Notes under the pieces: generated by a model | The model's input: only the letters and a program-made list of their open reading frames with translations | Told to the model about the DNA's origin: nothing | The model's database searches: none | Program-made: the position numbers and the translations under genes | Part shown: piece after piece, positions 1-6,380 of the stretch | Numbering within the stretch: the stretch's first letter is position 1 | Layout of the letters: every line of letters starts with the position of its first letter | Source: Klenkia sp. | Lineage (GTDB): Bacteria; Actinomycetota; Actinomycetes; Mycobacteriales; Geodermatophilaceae | Direction of reading: 5' to 3' | DNA length: 10,537 bases | Assembly: GCA_025966215.1 (NCBI GenBank) | Contig: JAOPVM010000306.1 | Coordinates: forward strand, 1-10,537

Positions 1-224
1 CGCCTGGTCCTGGAGGAGCGGGCCAGCTTCTCCCCCGACGCGCTGACCGGATGGAGGCCAACCTCCGTTTCGCCGGTCAGGAGACCGCCGAGACCAAGGT
101 CTTCGGCCGGCTCACCGCCTGGCAGAACTGGATCTTCCAGCGGCCCAACGCCGCTGGCCCCGAGGGCGCACTGCGCCGCTACGGCTCCGGCCAGCGGGCC
201 GACTACGACAGGAAGCGGGTCTGA
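1..224 (+). pseudogene. boxC: benzoyl-CoA-dihydrodiol lyase (BoxC), C-terminal end, apparent 1-base frameshift
   Basis: This is the 3' end of a gene entering from the left edge. BoxC is a crotonase-superfamily enzyme that opens the ring of the benzoyl-CoA dihydrodiol/epoxide product, giving an aliphatic semialdehyde-CoA plus formate. Bases 1-48 read in frame 1 as RLVLEERASFSPDALT. From the ATG at 51 to the TGA at 222-224, frame 3 reads MEANLRFAG, then AWQNWIF, RPNAAGPEGALRRYG and finally DRKRV. Both pieces match the tail of BoxC as I remember it, and they join smoothly if one base is missing near 49-51 (ACC GG ATG, with the glycine codon one base short). Neither frame alone gives a BoxC tail: frame 3 before 51 and frame 1 after 51 are both unrelated proline/arginine-rich text. 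Whether this is a true mutation or a sequencing error cannot be told here. The family call is strong (about 0.85); the pseudogene status is less certain. boxB begins two bases after the stop, so they form one operon. Confidence 0.7.
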
Positions 225-225
225 C

Positions 226-1707
226 ATGACCACGACCGAATCGACCCCCGACACCGGCACGCTGACCGGCGACGCCCCGGCCCCCACCGGACCCACGTCG
301 ACCATCGACTACTCCGAGCGCATCCCCAACAACGTGAACCTGGCCGGGGACCGCAAGCTGCAGCGCGCCCTGGAGGGCTGGCAGCCCAAGTTCCTGGACT
401 GGTGGGGCACCCTCGGGCCCTCGATCCCCACCCAGGACGTCTACCTGCGCACCGCGATCGCGGTCGGCCGGGACGGCTGGGCGCACTTCGACCGGGTGCC
501 CATGGAGCAGTACCGGTGGGGCATCTTCCTGGCCGAGCAGGACCCCGAGCGGACCATCTCCTTCGGCCAGCACAAGGGCGAGAAGGCCTGGCAGGAGGTG
601 CCCGGGGAGTACCGCTCGGACCTGCGCCGGCTGATCGTCGTGCAGGGCGACACCGAGCCCGCCTCGGTCGAGCAGCAGCGCCACCTGGGCATGACCGCGC
701 CCTCGCTGTACGACATGCGCAACCTGTTCCAGGTCAACGTGGAGGAGGGGCGGCACCTCTGGGCGATGGTCTACCTGCTGCACGCCCACTTCGGGAAGGA
801 CGGCCGCGAGGAGGCCGAGGAGCTGCTCAAGCGCAACTCCGGGGACTACGACTCCCCCCGCATCCTCGGCGCATTCAACGAGGAGACCACCGACTGGCTG
901 CAGTTCTTCATGTTCACCTACTTCACCGACCGGGACGGCAAGTACCAGCTCGGCACGATGAAGGAGTCCGGCTTCGACCCGCTGGCCCGGACCTGCGAGT
1001 TCATGCTCAAGGAGGAGGCCCACCACATGTTCGTGGGCACCACCGGGGTGCAGCGGACCGTGGAGCGCACCGCGGCGCTGATGGCCGAGCACGGCACCGA
1101 CGACCTCTGGCAGCACGGTGCCATCCCGCTGACGGTGATCCAGAAGTACCTGAACTTCCAGTTCTCCGTCTCGATGGACCTCTTCGGCTCCGAGACGTCG
1201 TCCAACGTGGCCGGCTACTACACCGCCGGGCTCAAGGGCCGCTGGATGGAGACCCGTCGCAAGGACGACCACCTGCTGCACGACCTGACCATGGACGTGC
1301 CGGGGATCGAGAACGGCGTGATGGTCACCCGGAACGTCCCGATGCTCACCGCACTGAACCTGGACCTGCGCAACGAGTACACCGCCGACTGCGTCAACGG
1401 CGTCCGGCGCTGGAACCAGGCACTGGAGGACGCCGGTCTGGAGGAGCGGCTCTACCTGCCGCACGACGGCTTCAACCGCCGGGTGGGGGCCTTCTCCGGC
1501 CACCACGTCAGCCCGCAGGGCGAGATCGTCGACGACGCCACGTGGGAGCGCTCGGTCGCTGGCTGGCTGCCGACCGGCGACGACCGCGAGCAGGTCGCGG
1601 CGCTGATGACCCCGCACTACGAGGAGGGCGAGTTCGCCTCCTGGATCGCGCCCCCGTCGGTGGGCATCAACGACATGCCCGTCGAGTACGACTACGTGCG
1701 TTTCTGA
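226..1707 (+). CDS. boxB: benzoyl-CoA 2,3-epoxidase, diiron oxygenase subunit B (BoxB)
   Basis: BoxB is a class-I-like diiron monooxygenase that uses O2 and two electrons to form 2,3-epoxybenzoyl-CoA, the dearomatising step of aerobic benzoate breakdown as a CoA ester. The 493-residue protein is close to the family length (about 475) with a low-complexity Thr/Pro-rich N-terminal extension of about 25 residues before DYSERIPNNVNL. A four-helix-bundle iron site is visible: E144 (GDTEPAS), E174 and H177 (EEGRH), D235 (FTDRDG), and E264 and H267 (EEAHH). Their spacing agrees with the iron ligands I recall for Azoarcus BoxB, shifted by a constant 24 residues, so the enzyme appears intact. The ATG at 226 has AGGAAG at 210-215, about ten bases upstream. 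The stop lies four bases before the ligase gene. The usual reductase partner BoxA is not seen in the window. A reductase and a ferredoxin follow two genes downstream and are candidate partners. Confidence 0.95.
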   Translation: MTTTESTPDTGTLTGDAPAPTGPTSTIDYSERIPNNVNLAGDRKLQRALEGWQPKFLDWWGTLGPSIPTQDVYLRTAIAVGRDGWAHFDRVPMEQYRWGIFLAEQDPERTISFGQHKGEKAWQEVPGEYRSDLRRLIVVQGDTEPASVEQQRHLGMTAPSLYDMRNLFQVNVEEGRHLWAMVYLLHAHFGKDGREEAEELLKRNSGDYDSPRILGAFNEETTDWLQFFMFTYFTDRDGKYQLGTMKESGFDPLARTCEFMLKEEAHHMFVGTTGVQRTVERTAALMAEHGTDDLWQHGAIPLTVIQKYLNFQFSVSMDLFGSETSSNVAGYYTAGLKGRWMETRRKDDHLLHDLTMDVPGIENGVMVTRNVPMLTALNLDLRNEYTADCVNGVRRWNQALEDAGLEERLYLPHDGFNRRVGAFSGHHVSPQGEIVDDATWERSVAGWLPTGDDREQVAALMTPHYEEGEFASWIAPPSVGINDMPVEYDYVRF

Positions 1708-1711
1708 GTCG

Positions 1712-3370
1712 ATGACCACTCTCGACGTCGGCGCCGACGCCGAGGCCGTCACCGGGCCCGCCCCCACCACGGGAGCGGGCCCGGTGGAGGGCCCGGCCCT
1801 GTTCAACGCGGCAGAGTGGCTGGTGACCCGGCACGCCCGGGCCGACGCGGACCGCCTCGCCATCACCGCGATCGACCTGGACGGCAGTGTCCGCACCCTC
1901 AGCTACGGCGACCTCGACGACGCCGTCACCGCCCTGGCCGCGGCCTTCCTCGCCTCCGGGGTCCGGCCGGAGGAACGCCTGCTGCTGTGCATGGGCGACA
2001 CCCCCGAGCTGCTGACCGCGTTCCTGGCCGGTCTGCGCATCGGTGCGGTCCCCGTGCCGGTGTCGACCATGCTCACACCCAAGGACGTCGCCGTGCTCGC
2101 CCGGGACAGCCGGGCCCGGCTGTTCGCGACGAGCTCGGAGTTCGTCGCGCTGGCCCCCGCGGTCGGCGGGCTGCCCGGGCTGGCCGACGTCGTCGTCCTC
2201 ACCGACGGCGACCTGCCCGCGGTCCAGGGCGCCCGGGTGCACCGCTGGGCGGACTTCGTGGCCACCGGCCGGGGCCGGGAGGTCGAGCCCTACCCGACCG
2301 TCGCGGACTCCCCCGCGTTCTGGCTCTACACCTCGGGCACCACCGGCTCGCCCAAGGGCGCCATGCACCGGCACGGCTCGCTGCGCGACACCTACGAGAC
2401 CTACGCCAGCGACGTGCTGGCGATGCAGCCGGAGGACGTCACCTTCTCGGTGGCCAAGTTCTTCTTCGCCTACGGCCTGGGCAACACCCTCACCTTCCCG
2501 TTCGGCGCCGGGGCCAGCACGGTGCTGGACCGCTCCCGCCCCTCCCCCGCCGGGACGCTGCGGGTGCTCACCGAGCAGCGGCCCACGCTGTTCTTCGGGG
2601 GGCCCACCTACTTCGCCGCGCTGATGTCGGCCCAGCTGCCCACCGACGCCTTCGCCTCCGTCCGGGCCTGCGTCTCGGCGGGTGAGGCGTTCCCGGCGGC
2701 GCTGTTCGAGCGGTTCACCGGCCGGTTCGACGTGGAGATGCTCGACGGGATCGGGTCGACGGAGATGCTGCACATCTTCATCAGCAACCGCCCCGGGCGC
2801 TCCCGGGCGGGGTCGACCGGAGAGCTGGTGGCCGGCTACGAGGCGCGGATCGAGGACGACGACGGGCAGCCCGTCCCCGACGGCACCCCCGGCAACCTCT
2901 ACGTGCGCGGGTCCTCGGCCGCCACCGGCTACTGGCAGCGCACCGAGGTCACCCGCCGGGTCTTCCAGGGCCCGTGGGTGCGCACCGGGGACACCTACGT
3001 CCGCGGACCCGACGGGTACTTCTCCTCCCTCGGCCGCACCGACGACATCATCAAGGCCGGTGGCATCTGGGTCTCGCCCACCGAGGTGGAGACCCGGCTG
3101 CGCGAGCACGCCGACGTCACCACCGTGGTCGTGGTGTCCATCCCCGACGCCGACGGGCTGGACAAGCCGGTCGCCTGCGTGGTGCTCGCCCCCACCTCGA
3201 CCACGACGGGTGCCGACCTGGTCGCCTTCTGCCGGGAGGGCCTGGCGGCGTTCAAGCGCCCCCGGCACGTGCTGGTCTTCGACGAGCTGCCGATGACCGC
3301 CACCGGCAAGCTGCAGCGCTTCCGCGTCCGCGAGCTGGCCGTGGCCCGGCTGACCGGGGAGGGCGCGTGA
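1712..3370 (+). CDS. benzoate-CoA ligase
   Basis: This adenylate-forming (ANL) enzyme activates benzoate with ATP and CoA to benzoyl-CoA, the entry step of the pathway. The 552 residues show the full ANL motif series. The phosphate-binding loop YTSGTTGSPKG lies at about 206-216. YGLGNTLTFPFGAG lies at 254-267. DGIGSTEMLHIFISNRPG (345-362) is characteristic of the benzoate/4-hydroxybenzoate-CoA ligase group. The TGD aspartate is D427, the hinge GRTDDIIKAGG is at 441-451, and the catalytic lysine is K533 in TATGKLQR. Compared with relatives there are about 25 extra low-complexity residues at the N-terminus. The ATG at 1712 follows the boxB stop by four bases and has no clear Shine-Dalgarno sequence, which suggests translational coupling to boxB. 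The 3' end overlaps the next gene by four bases. Substrate choice between benzoate and a ring-substituted analogue cannot be settled from sequence, but the boxC/boxB context favours benzoate. bclA and badA are names used for relatives. Confidence 0.92.
   Translation: MTTLDVGADAEAVTGPAPTTGAGPVEGPALFNAAEWLVTRHARADADRLAITAIDLDGSVRTLSYGDLDDAVTALAAAFLASGVRPEERLLLCMGDTPELLTAFLAGLRIGAVPVPVSTMLTPKDVAVLARDSRARLFATSSEFVALAPAVGGLPGLADVVVLTDGDLPAVQGARVHRWADFVATGRGREVEPYPTVADSPAFWLYTSGTTGSPKGAMHRHGSLRDTYETYASDVLAMQPEDVTFSVAKFFFAYGLGNTLTFPFGAGASTVLDRSRPSPAGTLRVLTEQRPTLFFGGPTYFAALMSAQLPTDAFASVRACVSAGEAFPAALFERFTGRFDVEMLDGIGSTEMLHIFISNRPGRSRAGSTGELVAGYEARIEDDDGQPVPDGTPGNLYVRGSSAATGYWQRTEVTRRVFQGPWVRTGDTYVRGPDGYFSSLGRTDDIIKAGGIWVSPTEVETRLREHADVTTVVVVSIPDADGLDKPVACVVLAPTSTTTGADLVAFCREGLAAFKRPRHVLVFDELPMTATGKLQRFRVRELAVARLTGEGA
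3356..3363 (+). promoter_or_regulatory. Shine-Dalgarno sequence for the reductase gene
   Basis: GGGGAGGG lies inside the 3' end of the ligase gene, three to seven bases before the GTG at 3367. It decides the start: the frame stays open upstream to an ATG at 2974, but that region is coded by the ligase in another frame. Only from 3367 does the protein begin with a normal FAD-binding strand and glycine loop. Confidence 0.6.
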
Positions 3371-4371
3371 GGGAGGTCGAGGTCGACCTGCTCGTCGTCG
3401 GCGCCGGGCCGGCGGGGCTCTACGCGGCCTACTACGCCGGGTTCCGCGGGCTGCGCACCGCGATCGTGGACAGCCTCGACGAACCCGGGGGGCAGGTCAC
3501 CGCGCTCTACCCGGAGAAGCAGATCTACGACATCGCCGGCATGCCCGCCGTCCGCGGTCGCGACCTGGTGGCCGGGCTCGTCGCCCAGACCGGGCGCTTC
3601 GACCCGACCTACGTGCTCGGCGAGCGGGCCGAGGAGCTTCAGCGTCGTCCCGACGGGCGGCTGGAGGTCACCACCGACCGGGGCACCCGGATCGACACCG
3701 GGACGATCGTCGTCACCGGCGGGATCGGCACCTTCACCCCCCGCCCGTTGCCGGGCGGGGACGTCTGGGAGGGGCGCGGCCTGCACTACGTGGTGCGTGA
3801 GCTCGCCGCCCACGCCGGCCAGCACGTGGTGATCGTCGGCGGCGGGGACTCCGCCGTCGACTGGGCGCTGGCCCTGCAGCCGCTGGCCGCCTCGGTGACC
3901 GTCGTGCACCGGCGGGCGGCCTTCCGGGCGCACGCGGCCAGCGTGGCCGACATGCACGCCGGGTCGACCGTCGTCCTCACCGACGCCCAGGTGCACGAGC
4001 TCACCGGGGACGACGTCCTGCGCGCCGTGCACGTGCGCGCCAAGGACGGCACGGTCACCGAGCTGCGGGCCGACGTCGTCATCGCCGCACTGGGGTTCAC
4101 CGCCGACATCGGTCCGCTCGAGCGGTGGGGCATCGACGTCGTCGATCGCAAGATCACCGTGGACACCGCCATGCGCACCACCGTCCCCGGGGTCTACGCC
4201 GCCGGGGACATCACCGAGTACCCGGGCAAGGTGCGGTTGATCTCGGTCGGCTTCGGCGAGGCCGCGACCGCCGTCAACAACGCCGCCACGCACCTGTTCC
4301 CCGACCAGCCGCTGTTCCCCGGGCACAGCAGCGACGACCCCGCCGGCCTGCCCACGCCGGTCCCCGCCTGA
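3367..4371 (+). CDS. ferredoxin-NADP+ reductase, thioredoxin-reductase type
   Basis: A 334-residue flavoprotein of the YumC/FNR2 group, which transfers electrons between NADPH and ferredoxin. The N-terminal FAD loop is GAGPAG (12-17) and PGGQV follows at 40-44. The NADP domain has [13 protein letters not shown] at about 155-167 and the basic HRR (181-183) typical of NADPH preference. The second FAD contact is [22 protein letters not shown], split over about 278-299. The redox CxxC of true thioredoxin reductases is absent, and no cysteine is visible in the protein, which fits a ferredoxin reductase. The start GTG at 3367 overlaps the ligase stop (GTGA), so translation is probably coupled. Its position between the ligase and a ferredoxin, in the same operon as boxB, suggests that it feeds BoxB through that ferredoxin. 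That role is inferred. A general cellular reductase captured in the operon is the alternative. Confidence 0.88.
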   Translation: MREVEVDLLVVGAGPAGLYAAYYAGFRGLRTAIVDSLDEPGGQVTALYPEKQIYDIAGMPAVRGRDLVAGLVAQTGRFDPTYVLGERAEELQRRPDGRLEVTTDRGTRIDTGTIVVTGGIGTFTPRPLPGGDVWEGRGLHYVVRELAAHAGQHVVIVGGGDSAVDWALALQPLAASVTVVHRRAAFRAHAASVADMHAGSTVVLTDAQVHELTGDDVLRAVHVRAKDGTVTELRADVVIAALGFTADIGPLERWGIDVVDRKITVDTAMRTTVPGVYAAGDITEYPGKVRLISVGFGEAATAVNNAATHLFPDQPLFPGHSSDDPAGLPTPVPA

Positions 4372-4378
4372 GGAGGAG
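4371..4378 (+). promoter_or_regulatory. strong Shine-Dalgarno sequence for the ferredoxin gene
   Basis: AGGAGGAG overlaps the reductase stop codon and sits nine bases before the GTG at 4388. It is the strongest ribosome-binding site I see in the operon, suggesting that the ferredoxin is made in excess of the enzymes before it. Confidence 0.7.
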
Positions 4379-4387
4379 CCACCCCCC

Positions 4388-4717
4388 GTGCCCTACGTCA
4401 TCGGCAACGAGTGCATCGGCACCACCGACATGTCCTGCGTGGACGAGTGCCCCGTGGACTGCATCTACGAGGGGGACACCAAGCTGTACATCAACCCCAA
4501 GGAGTGCATCGACTGCGGGGCCTGCGAACCGGCCTGCCCGGTCGAGGCCATCGCCCAGGACCGGCGGGTCACCGAGGAGAACGAACCCCACGTCGAGGAC
4601 AACCGACGGTTCTTCCTCGAGCTGCTGCCCGGGCGCGACGCCCCCCTGGGCAACCCGGGCGGGGCGAGCAAGACCGGCCGGATCGGCGTGGACACCGAGC
4701 TCGTCGCCGGTCTCTGA
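4388..4717 (+). CDS. seven-iron ferredoxin ([3Fe-4S][4Fe-4S]), FdxC/FdxA type
   Basis: A 109-residue soluble electron carrier that resembles the mycobacterial seven-iron ferredoxins. Cysteines are at 9, 17, 21, 25, 40, 43, 46 and 50. By the known pattern of this family, C9, C17 and C50 hold the [3Fe-4S] cluster and C21, C40, C43 and C46 the [4Fe-4S] cluster, leaving C25 free. The second half lacks cysteines and ends in the usual extension [15 protein letters not shown] and IGVDTELV, common in actinobacterial members. It is the last gene of the operon, 16 bases after the reductase and directly before a strong hairpin. With that reductase it forms a plausible two-protein replacement for BoxA, passing electrons to the BoxB diiron site. 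The fold is clear. The partner assignment rests on gene order only. Confidence 0.93.
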   Translation: MPYVIGNECIGTTDMSCVDECPVDCIYEGDTKLYINPKECIDCGACEPACPVEAIAQDRRVTEENEPHVEDNRRFFLELLPGRDAPLGNPGGASKTGRIGVDTELVAGL

Positions 4718-4724
4718 GTCCCAC

Positions 4725-4773
4725 CGCACGCAGAACGGCCCGGCTCCCTCGCGGGGGCCGGGCCGTTCGTGCG
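4725..4773. terminator. GC-rich hairpin terminator shared by convergent genes
   Basis: Bases 4733-4748 pair with 4753-4768 around a TCGC tetraloop, giving 16 bp with one G-T pair (left arm GAACGGCCCGGC TCCC). An outer five-pair stem (CGCAC at 4725-4729 with GTGCG at 4769-4773) extends it across a three-base bulge. It starts eight bases after the ferredoxin stop and ends 17 bases before the stop of the convergent binding-protein gene, so it can serve both strands. There is no T tract on either side, as is common for actinobacterial terminators. Confidence 0.8.
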
Positions 4774-4790
4774 AACAGGTGGTGCTGGGG

Positions 4791-6131
4791 TCAGCGCGCC
4801 GGGCCGATGCCCTGGGCGTTGAGACCCTGGATGATCCGCGAGGACTCCTCGAAGCCGATCACCACGATGGCGTCGGGGTTGAGGTCGACCATCTGCTGCA
4901 CCTCGGAGTCGAAGTTGGCAGCCTGCGGGTCGTAGGTGATCGAGACGACGTCGTCCTCGGACAGGCCGTCGCTGATCAGGTTGTTGCGGGCGTTCTCGGC
5001 CAGGCCGGTGCCGTACGGGTCGTTGATCGCGAGGATCCCGACCGTGTTGTTGCCGTCGGCACCGATCAGGTCGGCCAGCGCGCGGGCCTGCAGCGTGTCC
5101 GCGGGCGCGGTACGGAAGTACAGGCCCGAGTCGTCGTAGGTCGTGAACTGGTCGGAGGTGTTCGCCGGGGAGAACTCCAGGACGCCGGCACCGGTGATGG
5201 TGTCGATGACCGTGAGGCTCACGCCCGAGGAGGCAGCGCCGATGATCGCGTTGACGCCGGACTGCAGGAGGCGGTCGACGGTCTGGGTGGCGGTGTCGGT
5301 CGAGGCGTCACCGGAGTCACCCTCGACGAGCTGGACCGGCTGGCCCAGGACGCCGCCGGCGGCGTTGATGTCGTTGATCGCCAGCTGGACGCCGGCGACC
5401 TCCGGCGGCCCGAGGAAGGCCAGGTTGCCGGTCAGCGGCAGCAGCGTGCCGATGATCAGCGGGTCGCCCGTGGCGCCGGCCGCGGCGTAGGCCGGGCCCT
5501 CGTCGGAGGCGGCGTTGGCCTCGTCGCCCGCGAGGGCGAACTCGGTCAGGCTGTCGTCGATCTGGTTGTCCTCGCCGAACTGCAGCAGCCCGAAGCTGGC
5601 CTCGGCCGGCTCGCCGGCGTCGGCGAAGCTCAGCGGACCGGTGATGCCGTCGTAGTCGACGTTCCCACCGGCAGCGATGATGTCCAGGCAGGACTGGAAG
5701 TCCGAGCAGGCGTCCCCACCGAAGGTGATGCCGTTGACGTACGGCCCGAAGGTCGTGGCCTGGTTGGTGCCGGCAGCCTGCGCGGCCAGCGCGGTGATGA
5801 TCACCGCGTCGTAGGACTCACCCGCGTAGTTGTAGTCCTGCAGGTCGGGGTTGATCTCCAGCAGGCGGTCGGTGAAGTCCCCCGACAGCTCGGTCAGCGG
5901 CGTGGTTCCCCGCATGCCGGCCAGGGCGCCCGGCTCGGAGAAGTCGTTGCCGAGGGCGTTGCCCATGTTGCCGTCGGTGCCGTAGACGTTGACCTGCCGT
6001 GAACCGCTGTCCCCGCCGCCACCGCTGGTGGCCGCGGCGTCGTCGCTGTCGCTGCCGCCGCCACAGGCGGTTGCAGCGAGCAGGACGGCCCCGGACACGG
6101 CGACGGCGCGGGCGAAGGTGCCAGTGCGCAT
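4791..6131 (-). CDS. substrate-binding lipoprotein, branched-chain-amino-acid type, circularly permuted
   Basis: A 446-residue extracytoplasmic solute receptor of the LivJ-like (Peripla_BP_6, type I) family for an ABC importer. Residues 1-23 are a lipoprotein signal: MRTG, a hydrophobic stretch, then the lipobox ending at C23, followed by a Gly/Ser/Asp linker. The domain order is unusual. Residues 46-205 (QVNVYGTDGNMGN ... ITGPLSFADAGEPAEASFG) match the part that normally forms the C-terminal half, including a cysteine pair C142/C148. A low-complexity linker follows at 206-222. Residues 223-446 (DPLIIGTLLPLTG ... VVIGFEESSRIIQGLNAQGIGPAR) match the part that normally begins the mature protein. 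Start 6131 was chosen over 6158 because GGGAG lies seven bases upstream and the signal peptide then begins normally. No permease or ATPase gene is adjacent in the window. The ligand is unknown; an aromatic acid or an amino acid are both possible. Confidence 0.85.
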   Translation of the reverse strand: MRTGTFARAVAVSGAVLLAATACGGGSDSDDAAATSGGGGDSGSRQVNVYGTDGNMGNALGNDFSEPGALAGMRGTTPLTELSGDFTDRLLEINPDLQDYNYAGESYDAVIITALAAQAAGTNQATTFGPYVNGITFGGDACSDFQSCLDIIAAGGNVDYDGITGPLSFADAGEPAEASFGLLQFGEDNQIDDSLTEFALAGDEANAASDEGPAYAAAGATGDPLIIGTLLPLTGNLAFLGPPEVAGVQLAINDINAAGGVLGQPVQLVEGDSGDASTDTATQTVDRLLQSGVNAIIGAASSGVSLTVIDTITGAGVLEFSPANTSDQFTTYDDSGLYFRTAPADTLQARALADLIGADGNNTVGILAINDPYGTGLAENARNNLISDGLSEDDVVSITYDPQAANFDSEVQQMVDLNPDAIVVIGFEESSRIIQGLNAQGIGPAR

Positions 6132-6138
6132 CAAGTGA

Positions 6139-6143
6139 CTCCC
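6139..6143 (-). promoter_or_regulatory. Shine-Dalgarno sequence fixing the binding-protein start
   Basis: GGGAG on the minus strand, seven bases before the ATG at 6131. The upstream in-frame ATG at 6158 has no such site and would put nine polar residues before the signal peptide. Confidence 0.6.
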
Positions 6144-6161
6144 AGTGAGGTGTTCCATCGC

Positions 6162-6207
6162 TCGGCCGGACCCGGGCCGGGGCGCGGATGCGCCCGGGTC
6201 TGTCCGA
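6162..6207. repeat. 16-bp imperfect dyad (hairpin or operator) upstream of the binding-protein gene
   Basis: The left arm 6162-6177 and right arm 6192-6207 are complementary over 14 of 16 positions plus one G-T pair, with a perfect inner nine (GACCCGGGC / GCCCGGGTC). The loop is 14 bases. Inside it a competing short stem is possible (minus strand GGGCG, loop CATCCG, CGCCC). The dyad lies 30 bases upstream of the start codon and would fall at the very beginning of the transcript if the promoter at 6219-6247 is used. It could be a repressor operator, an mRNA-stabilising hairpin or an attenuator. Confidence 0.5.
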
Positions 6208-6218
6208 CCAGTGGGGGG

Positions 6219-6247
6219 AACCTAGCTGTGCGGTGGGACACCGACAG
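6219..6247 (-). promoter_or_regulatory. candidate promoter for the binding-protein gene
   Basis: Minus strand TAGGTT (6224-6219) resembles a -10 box (TAnnnT), with CTGTCG (6247-6242) 17 bases upstream sharing three of six positions with TTGACA. Transcription would start near 6212, leaving a leader of about 80 bases that contains the 6162-6207 dyad. This is a weak, pattern-only call. Confidence 0.3.
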
Positions 6248-6311
6248 CCCTCCCGACCGCACCGTGATGAGGTCGTGACCTGGCCGTCCGGAACCCGTGA
6301 CACCCGGGGTT

Positions 6312-6346
6312 CCCGGCAACACGCCCGTCATCCGGGCGACGCCGGG
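6312..6346 (-). terminator. candidate terminator downstream of the ANTAR regulator
   Basis: Nested stems: CCCGGC (6312-6317) with GCCGGG (6341-6346) outside, and CGCCCG (6322-6327) with CGGGCG (6333-6338) around a five-base loop inside. It starts about 35 bases after the stop of the regulator gene on the minus strand and lies before the binding-protein promoter. No T tract follows. Confidence 0.35.
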
Positions 6347-6380
6347 GCCGAACGGACCCATGCGGACCACCGGCGGTGGA

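Noticed and set aside
112..1896. Long open frame on the minus strand across boxB
   Set aside because: It is antisense to a clear diiron enzyme, has the Val/Gly/Arg-rich composition of GC-rich shadow frames and shows no recognisable motif. The similar minus frames at 1667-3268, 2995-4326 and 7069-8649 were rejected for the same reason.
2974..3366. Upstream ATG as the start of the ferredoxin reductase
   Set aside because: The added residues are an Arg/Ala/His-rich shadow of the ligase C-terminus. The flavoprotein begins normally at GTG 3367 with a Shine-Dalgarno sequence.
4125..6002. 625-codon open frame on the plus strand
   Set aside because: It runs through the 3' end of the reductase, the ferredoxin, the terminator and the antisense of the binding protein. 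Its sequence is low-complexity Val/Gly/Asp/Arg text without domains.
6132..6158. ATG at 6158 as the start of the binding protein
   Set aside because: No ribosome-binding site precedes it and it would place nine non-signal residues ahead of an ordinary lipoprotein signal. GGGAG fits the ATG at 6131.
6162..6207. Possible ANTAR target in the binding-protein leader
   Set aside because: ANTAR targets are paired small hairpins whose six-base loops have A first and G fourth. The only six-base loop here is CATCCG and there is no second one, so I do not claim PdtaR binding.
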